Source: JBDWFY01 sp965275915
GTDB lineage: Bacteria; Pseudomonadota; Alphaproteobacteria; Rhizobiales; Stappiaceae
Assembly (NCBI GenBank): GCA_965275915.1
Contig: CBDHYI010000003.1
Span: 1-64,000 of the forward strand
Length of the DNA: 64,000 nucleotides
Direction: 5' to 3'
The position numbers were made by a program, and so were the translations under genes. This document shows, one piece after another, positions 1-8,900 of this stretch (position 1 is the first letter of the stretch; the number at the start of each line of letters is the position of its first letter). The notes under the pieces are model-generated. The model worked only from the letters and a program-made list of their open reading frames with translations, made no database searches and was not told the DNA's origin.

Positions 1-2967
1 CGTGTGCTGGCATTGTCTGCGAAGAGCGCTGCTGCGCTGCTGGATCTGGCGCGTGGATATCTTGGCTGGCTGGAAGCGACTGGGCCGGCGGATGCGGAGG
101 TCCTGGCGGATCTTTCTTACACGGCCGGTGTTGGTCGGAGTCATTTTGCTGAGCGTGCGGGTCTGGTGTTTGAGGATGCCGGTGAACTGAAGGCGGGTCT
201 TGAGGCGCTGGCTTCGGGGGTGTCTGCTGCGGGTCTGATGACCGGGTCGCGTGCGGCGGGTTCGGGTGCGGTGCGTGTGGCGTTTGTGTTCACCGGTCAG
301 GGCAGCCAGTGGGTTGGCATGGGGCGGGATCTTTATGAGAGCGAGCCTGTGTTCCGTGCGGTTCTGGACCGGTGCGATGGTGTGCTGCGGGATCTTCGCG
401 GTGTGTCGCTTCTGGATGTGATGTTCGGGCGCGAGGGCGCTTGTGGGGACATCAACGACACGGCGTGGACGCAGCCTGCCCTGTATGCGCTTGAGGTTGG
501 TCTGACGGCGCTTTGGCGCAGTGTGGGTGTGGAACCGTGTGTGGTTCTGGGTCACTCGGTTGGTGAACTTGCGGCGGCGCATGCGGCGGGTGTTCTGTCT
601 TTGGAAGAGGGTTTGCGTCTTGCGGCGTCTCGGGGTGCGCTGATGGGGGCGTTGCCGGTCGAGGGCGCTTCGGCTGGTGCGATGGCGGCGGTGTTTGCCG
701 GGACGGAGCGGGTTGCTGCGGCGGTTGAGGCTGTCAATGCGGTTGTCCATGGGACCGACAGTGCCGGATTGAGTGTTGCGGCGGACAACGGGTCGCACCG
801 TGTGGTGAGCGGTCCTGCGGGTCTGGTTGCGGACCTGGAGGATCAGCTTGCGGCAGAGGGTGTGCGTGTTGAACGTCTGGTGACGAGCCACGCCTTCCAC
901 TCGGCGCTGATGGATCCGATGCTGGCGGATCTTGAGGAAGTTGTCTCGGGTCTATCGGTTGCGCGGCCACGGGTTCCGCTGATCAGCAATGTGACGGGGC
1001 GCGTTGTCGGCGAGAACGAGATTCTGGACGGCGCGTACTGGCGGCGCCATGCGCGCGAGGCGGTGCGGTTTGCTGACAGTGTTGCGGCGTTGTGTGCGCA
1101 GGATGTCGATATTGTGCTGGAGCTCGGACCGCATGGCGTTCTGGGTCCGATGGCGGCGCTGGCGTGGCCTGAGGATGCGGACCAATCGGCCCCGGCAATG
1201 ATTGCGAGCCTTGTGCGGGGCGGTGAGGCGGATGCGTCTTACGCGTTGGCGCTGGCAGGTCTTTATGCGGCGGGAGCCGATCCTGACTTTGCAGCGCTCC
1301 ATAGCGGCGAGGTGCGGCGCAAGCTGTCGCTGCCGGGCACCCCGTTCCAGCGTGAACGCTACTGGATTGACCCGCCCAGGCGGCGCCGGCAGGCCGACGG
1401 TCATCCGCTGCTGGGGCAACGGCATGAGCTGCCGAAGGGCGAGGTGAGCTTCGAGAGCGAGGTGCTGGCTTCGGATCCGCAGTGGTTGTCGGACCACCGG
1501 GTGTTCGGCCGTGTGGTGGCGCCCGGTGCGATGTATGCCTCGCTGGCGGCGACGGCGGCGATGGACGTCAAGGCTCGAGCGCTGAACGGGTCATCGGCCG
1601 GTTCGGTTGGTCCGGTGGTGCTGGAGGGTATGCAGCTGCACGCGCCGCTGATTCTGGACGAGGCGGAGGACGATGCCGGCCGGTCGCTGCAGGTCATGCT
1701 GGGTTGCCCGGAGGACGGCGAAGCCGGGGTCCACGAGTCTCGGCCGGTAGAGATCTACAGCCGGGGTGCCGGTGAGGATGGCTGGCGGCTGCACGCCCAG
1801 GGGCGTGTGTCGGCGGGAGCGGTCGAGCCGGCGGCGGCTGTCGATCCGGAGGAACTGACGGCGGGTCTTACGGCTGTGGACGTGTCCGGGCTGTACGGGT
1901 CCTTTACCGATCTTGGGATCGGCTACGGTGCGTCGTTCCAGGGTCTGGCGTCGGTCTGGTCGGGGTCTGGCGAGGCGGTTGGCGAAGTTGTGCTGCCGGC
2001 CGGTCTGGAGACAGCGGCGCTGTTGGTGCATCCGGCGCAGCTGGATGGCTGCTTCCAGGTGCTGGCAGGGGCCCTGGGCGCGGCGGGAAGCGATCCTGGC
2101 ACGGCGACGTATCTGCCGTTTGGCTGGCAGCGTTTGTGGCTGTCGGGTGCGCTGCCGGAGCGTGTGCTGTGCCATGCGCGTCTGCGGCCGGCGGTGAAGG
2201 GCGGCAGGGAAAGCGATGACGGTGTGGTGCCGGAGGTGCGGCTTGCGGATCTGTCCTTCTACGATCCGGACGGCCGGCCGCTTGGCGGTGTGACGGGCTT
2301 CAGTATGAAGCGGGCGAGCCGGGCGGCTCTTCTGAGTGCAGTGGAGCAGGTGAACGACCTTCTTTACGAGGTTGTGTGGCGGGGTGTGACGCCGGTTGCG
2401 GATGATCCGGCTGAAGATGATGCGGCAGAGGAGGAGGCGGCTAGCCGGGTGTTGTTGGTGGATGGCGGCGATGGCAGTGCGCCGGTGCCGGCGGCGATTG
2501 CTGACGGACTGACGGCGCGGGGCGTGTCGGTGGTGACGGGAGCGGACGAAGACCCGGCACGGCTGCTGGGCTCGGTGCCGGCGGCGGCCGAACCGGATCT
2601 TGGCGGTCCTGGTCTTGGCGGCATCTTGTATGTGGCCCCGGCGGGAGCTGGAGCGGACGAGGCGGACGCTGCTGAGGCCTCCTTGCAGCGGCTTGGCCGG
2701 CTGCTGAGGCTGGTACAAGAGACTGTGTCTGCTGAGGTGTCGCTGCCTTTGGGCCTGACGGTGGTGACGTGCGGCGGTGTGGCGGCAGAGCCGGGCGAAG
2801 CGGTAGACCCGGAGCAGGCGTCGATATGGGGCTTTGTGCGCTCGGTTCAGACCGAGCAGCCGCAGTTGGGTTTGCGGCTGGTGGATATTGCGCCCGGCGC
2901 GACAGTGGATGAACCCCTGCTTGGGCTGCTGACACAAGCTGGTTCGGAGCCACAACTGGCGCTGCGC
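1..2967 (+). repeat. 2.97-kb direct repeat, copy 1 (AT-DH-structural KR)
   Basis: Positions 1-2967 match 6559-9525 at a constant offset of 6558. The only substitution I found is G at 1564 against A at 8122 (Asp to Asn). The copy may begin before the window. Confidence 0.93.
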
Positions 2968-5900
2968 GGCGGGCAGCTCATGGCGCCGCGGCTGGGGCGA
3001 AGCCGGTTTGGCCTGTGGTCGCCGGAAGGGTCGCCGGCCGCCGGAGGCCGTCTGACGGTTGCTGAGCGGGGCTCGTTCGATGCCCTGCGGTTGGCACCGC
3101 TGGAGGACCGGTTGCCCGGTCCGGGCGAGGTGACGATCGCGGTTCGGGCGAGCAGCCTGAACTTCCGCGATGTGCTCAACGTACTGGGCGCCTATCCGGG
3201 CGATGCCGGCGCGCTCGGCGGCGAGGTTGCGGGGCTGGTCACCGAGGTCGGCGAGGGTGTCCGACATGTTACTGTGGGCGACCGTGTGTTGGGCTTGGTG
3301 GAGGGCGGCCTGGCGAACAGGGTGACGGCACCGGCGGTGCTGGTGCGGCGGCTTCCATCATCGTTGGACTTCACCGGAGCGGCGACGGTGCCTGTGGCAT
3401 TCGCCACGGCGCTGGCGGCGTTCGAACTGGCCGGTCTGAAGGCCGGTGACCGTGTGCTGATCCATGCAGGTGCCGGCGGTGTCGGTATGGCGGCGATCCA
3501 GCTGGCGCTGGCCCTGGGGGCGGAGGTTCATGCCACGGCCAGCGCGCCCAAGCAGGCGCTGGTGCGCTCGCTCGGGGTGGCCGGGGTTCATGACAGCCGG
3601 TCGACGGGCTTCGGGGCTGAGATCCTCAAGGTCACGGGCGGGTCAGGGGTGGATGTTGTTCTCAACAGTTTGACGAGCGAGGGCTTCATTGAGGCGAGCC
3701 TGTCTTGTTTGAAGCAAGGCGGCCGCTTTGTGGAGATCGCGAAGCGGGACATCTGGAGCCCGGAGGTCATGTCGGCGGCGCGGCCGGACGTAGCCTATCA
3801 CATCCTGGCGCTGGACGATTGGATGGTCAACGAACCGAACCGAGTCGGAGGGTTACTTGATCGTCTGATGGAGCGGTTTGGCGCTGGCGACCTGCTTGCG
3901 CTGCCGGCGCGGCACTACCCGCTGAGCGAGGCAGCGTCGGCGATGCGGTTCATGGCCTCTGGGCAACATGTGGGCAAGATCGTGCTGTCGCCCTCGGCAC
4001 CGACGATCCGGGGTGATAGCAGCTATCTGGTGACGGGCGGTCTGGGTGCCCTTGGGCTGGAAGCGGCGACGTGGCTGGCACGCTCCGGGGCCGGGCATGT
4101 GGTGCTGGCGGGCCGACGGGCACCGGACACGACAGTGCAAGAGCGTCTTACGGAACTGGAGGCGGAGACCGGCTGTGTCATTGCAACGGCGCGCCTGGAC
4201 GTGTCGGACGGCGACGCGGTGGCGGCGCTGGTCGGCCGCTTTGCGGCGAACGACGCGCCCGCGGATACGACAGAAGAAAGAACGGTAGAGCCCACAGCGC
4301 CCGACACGCTGTGGCCGCCCTTGGCCGGTGTGATCCATGCAGCAGGTGTTTTGGACGATGGCGTGGTGACAGCGCAGACGTCGGAGCGCCTGTCAGGGGT
4401 GTTTGCTGCGAAGGCGCTAGGTGCCTGGCATCTGCACCGGGCGACGCTGGACCGGGATCTGGATCTGTTTGTGCTCTACTCCTCTGTAGCGGCGACGTTG
4501 GGGGCGCCGGGCCAGAGTTCCTACGCGGCGGCGAACGGCTATCTTGACGGTCTGGCGGCGTATCGGCAGAGCCTGGGCCTTGCGGCAACGAGCGTTGCCT
4601 GGGGTCCGTGGTCATCGGGCATGACCGAGGAGGCTGCGGTCAAGGCGAGCATGGCGCGTCAGGGTCTGCGGCCGTTGTCGGCGGGCCCGGCGCAAGGGGC
4701 ACTGGCGCGGCTTCTGGCAAGTGGCCGGTCGAGTGGTGTTGTGCTGGACGCGGACTGGCGTCGGATGGGCGAGGCTCTGGGGTCGGTGCGGCCGGCACTG
4801 CTGTCGGGTCTGCTGAGTGCGCCGGCGGGTCTTTATGCGGGCAAGAGCACGCTGTTGTCCCGGTTGCGGTCGACGCCGGCGGGGGATCGGGAAGGTGTGC
4901 TGGTTGCGTTTTTGCAGGATGAGCTGCGGGCGGTTCTGGGTCTGGCGGAGCGTCCATCGACCTCGGCCGGTTTCTTCGATCTGGGCATGGACTCGCTGAT
5001 GGCGGTGGAGCTGCGCAACCGGCTGAACCGCGCTCTGGACGGCGCCTACGAGGCTTCCAACACGGTCGCCTTCGACCACCCGACGGTCGACAAGCTGGCA
5101 AGGCACATGGGCGAGAAGCTGGGGGCGCTGGGCGAGGACGCGGCGGCGCGTATGCCGGTGCGGCGGGTCGTGCGCCGGGACGACGAACCGATTGCGATTG
5201 TCGGTCTGGCCTGCCGTTTTCCGGGGGCCGGCGACGCGTCGTCGTTCTGGCATCTTCTGGACGAGGGCGGCGAGAGCATCGCGGAGATCCCGCCGGACCG
5301 GTTCGACCTGGCGGCCCATTACGACCCGGACCCGGCAGTGTCGGGCAAGATGTCAACACGTCATGGCGGCTTCATCGAGGGCATCGACCGGTTCGATGCG
5401 GGCTTTTTCCGGATTGCGCCGGTCGAGGCGGCGCTGATGGACCCACAGCAACGTCTGTTGCTGGAGACCAGTTGGCGGGCGTTGGAGGCGGCGGGCGTCG
5501 ATCCGGCGGGTCTGAAGGGCAGCCGGACGGGTGTGTTTGCCGGGATATCGAGCCAGGACTACCGGGAGCTGATTGCCGCGGCCGGTGATGAGGCTGCGGT
5601 GAGCCTGTACATGGCGACGGGCAATGCGTTGAGCACGGCGATCGGGCGGGTGGCCTTCACGCTGGGTCTTGAGGGTCCGGCTGTGGCGGTGGACACGGCG
5701 TGTTCGTCCTCGCTGGTGGCGGTTGATGCGGCTTGCGACGCGTTGCGCCTGGGCAAGACGGATCTGGTCCTGGCCGGCGGGGCGAATGCCTTGCTGACAC
5801 CGGCGGGCTTTGTGGCCTTCTCCGGCGGCGGCATGCTGAGCGCTGACGGCCGTTGCAAGACGTTCGATGCGGCTGCGGACGGTTATGTACGTGGCGAGGG

Positions 5901-8900
5901 TTGCGGCGTGGTTGTGCTGAAGCGTCTGAGCGATGCGGAGCGGGACGGCGACCGCATTCATGCGGTGATCCGGGGCAGTGCGGTGAACCAGGACGGGGCG
6001 AGCGCCGGTCTGACGGTGCCGAACGGTCCGGCCCAGGAGCGGGTGATTGCCGCGGCTCTGTCGCGGGCCAACCTGGTTCCTTCAGACATTGATTATCTTG
6101 AGTGCCACGGGACGGGGACGGAGCTTGGGGATCCGATCGAGGTGCGTGCGGCGGCTTCGGCCTATGGGGAGGGTCGGGATCCTGAGCGGCCGCTGCTTTT
6201 GGGCTCGGTGAAGACGAATATCGGTCATCTTGAGGCTGCGGCGGGGATTGCCGGTCTGATCAAGGCGGTGCTGGCGCTGGAGCACGGGCAGATCCCGAAG
6301 CATCTGAACCTCACCACGCCGAACCCGCATATCGACTGGGATGCACTGCCGGTGCGTGTGACGACGCAAGCAACGCCGCTGCCGCGCCTGAGTGACCGGC
6401 CGGCGCGGGCTGGCGTGAGTTCGTTCGGGTTTTCGGGCACGAATGCGCATGTGATTTTGGAAGCGTATGAGGATGTTCGGTCTTCGTCTGTTGTTCCTGT
6501 GCGAGTTCCGGATGGAGTTCCGGCGCCTGGTGCTGAGGCTCTGCGTCCGCGGTGTCATCGTGTGCTGGCATTGTCTGCGAAGAGCGCTGCTGCGCTGCTG
6601 GATCTGGCGCGTGGATATCTTGGCTGGCTGGAAGCGACTGGGCCGGCGGATGCGGAGGTCCTGGCGGATCTTTCTTACACGGCCGGTGTTGGTCGGAGTC
6701 ATTTTGCTGAGCGTGCGGGTCTGGTGTTTGAGGATGCCGGTGAACTGAAGGCGGGTCTTGAGGCGCTGGCTTCGGGGGTGTCTGCTGCGGGTCTGATGAC
6801 CGGGTCGCGTGCGGCGGGTTCGGGTGCGGTGCGTGTGGCGTTTGTGTTCACCGGTCAGGGCAGCCAGTGGGTTGGCATGGGGCGGGATCTTTATGAGAGC
6901 GAGCCTGTGTTCCGTGCGGTTCTGGACCGGTGCGATGGTGTGCTGCGGGATCTTCGCGGTGTGTCGCTTCTGGATGTGATGTTCGGGCGCGAGGGCGCTT
7001 GTGGGGACATCAACGACACGGCGTGGACGCAGCCTGCCCTGTATGCGCTTGAGGTTGGTCTGACGGCGCTTTGGCGCAGTGTGGGTGTGGAACCGTGTGT
7101 GGTTCTGGGTCACTCGGTTGGTGAACTTGCGGCGGCGCATGCGGCGGGTGTTCTGTCTTTGGAAGAGGGTTTGCGTCTTGCGGCGTCTCGGGGTGCGCTG
7201 ATGGGGGCGTTGCCGGTCGAGGGCGCTTCGGCTGGTGCGATGGCGGCGGTGTTTGCCGGGACGGAGCGGGTTGCTGCGGCGGTTGAGGCTGTCAATGCGG
7301 TTGTCCATGGGACCGACAGTGCCGGATTGAGTGTTGCGGCGGACAACGGGTCGCACCGTGTGGTGAGCGGTCCTGCGGGTCTGGTTGCGGACCTGGAGGA
7401 TCAGCTTGCGGCAGAGGGTGTGCGTGTTGAACGTCTGGTGACGAGCCACGCCTTCCACTCGGCGCTGATGGATCCGATGCTGGCGGATCTTGAGGAAGTT
7501 GTCTCGGGTCTATCGGTTGCGCGGCCACGGGTTCCGCTGATCAGCAATGTGACGGGGCGCGTTGTCGGCGAGAACGAGATTCTGGACGGCGCGTACTGGC
7601 GGCGCCATGCGCGCGAGGCGGTGCGGTTTGCTGACAGTGTTGCGGCGTTGTGTGCGCAGGATGTCGATATTGTGCTGGAGCTCGGACCGCATGGCGTTCT
7701 GGGTCCGATGGCGGCGCTGGCGTGGCCTGAGGATGCGGACCAATCGGCCCCGGCAATGATTGCGAGCCTTGTGCGGGGCGGTGAGGCGGATGCGTCTTAC
7801 GCGTTGGCGCTGGCAGGTCTTTATGCGGCGGGAGCCGATCCTGACTTTGCAGCGCTCCATAGCGGCGAGGTGCGGCGCAAGCTGTCGCTGCCGGGCACCC
7901 CGTTCCAGCGTGAACGCTACTGGATTGACCCGCCCAGGCGGCGCCGGCAGGCCGACGGTCATCCGCTGCTGGGGCAACGGCATGAGCTGCCGAAGGGCGA
8001 GGTGAGCTTCGAGAGCGAGGTGCTGGCTTCGGATCCGCAGTGGTTGTCGGACCACCGGGTGTTCGGCCGTGTGGTGGCGCCCGGTGCGATGTATGCCTCG
8101 CTGGCGGCGACGGCGGCGATGAACGTCAAGGCTCGAGCGCTGAACGGGTCATCGGCCGGTTCGGTTGGTCCGGTGGTGCTGGAGGGTATGCAGCTGCACG
8201 CGCCGCTGATTCTGGACGAGGCGGAGGACGATGCCGGCCGGTCGCTGCAGGTCATGCTGGGTTGCCCGGAGGACGGCGAAGCCGGGGTCCACGAGTCTCG
8301 GCCGGTAGAGATCTACAGCCGGGGTGCCGGTGAGGATGGCTGGCGGCTGCACGCCCAGGGGCGTGTGTCGGCGGGAGCGGTCGAGCCGGCGGCGGCTGTC
8401 GATCCGGAGGAACTGACGGCGGGTCTTACGGCTGTGGACGTGTCCGGGCTGTACGGGTCCTTTACCGATCTTGGGATCGGCTACGGTGCGTCGTTCCAGG
8501 GTCTGGCGTCGGTCTGGTCGGGGTCTGGCGAGGCGGTTGGCGAAGTTGTGCTGCCGGCCGGTCTGGAGACAGCGGCGCTGTTGGTGCATCCGGCGCAGCT
8601 GGATGGCTGCTTCCAGGTGCTGGCAGGGGCCCTGGGCGCGGCGGGAAGCGATCCTGGCACGGCGACGTATCTGCCGTTTGGCTGGCAGCGTTTGTGGCTG
8701 TCGGGTGCGCTGCCGGAGCGTGTGCTGTGCCATGCGCGTCTGCGGCCGGCGGTGAAGGGCGGCAGGGAAAGCGATGACGGTGTGGTGCCGGAGGTGCGGC
8801 TTGCGGATCTGTCCTTCTACGATCCGGACGGCCGGCCGCTTGGCGGTGTGACGGGCTTCAGTATGAAGCGGGCGAGCCGGGCGGCTCTTCTGAGTGCAGT

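Larger units (their letters stand above)
1..5130 (+). other. PKS A penultimate module (KS outside window): AT-DH-ER-KR-ACP
   Basis: Approximate domain spans: AT 275-1200, DH 1400-2330, structural half of the KR about 2360-2990, ER 3045-3990, catalytic KR 4015-4640, ACP 4890-5130. The AT carries the HAFH signature associated with malonyl-CoA. The KR has the LDD motif linked to B-type (D-configured) hydroxyl formation. With DH and ER present the unit should be fully reduced. The module start, including its KS, lies before the window. Confidence 0.85.
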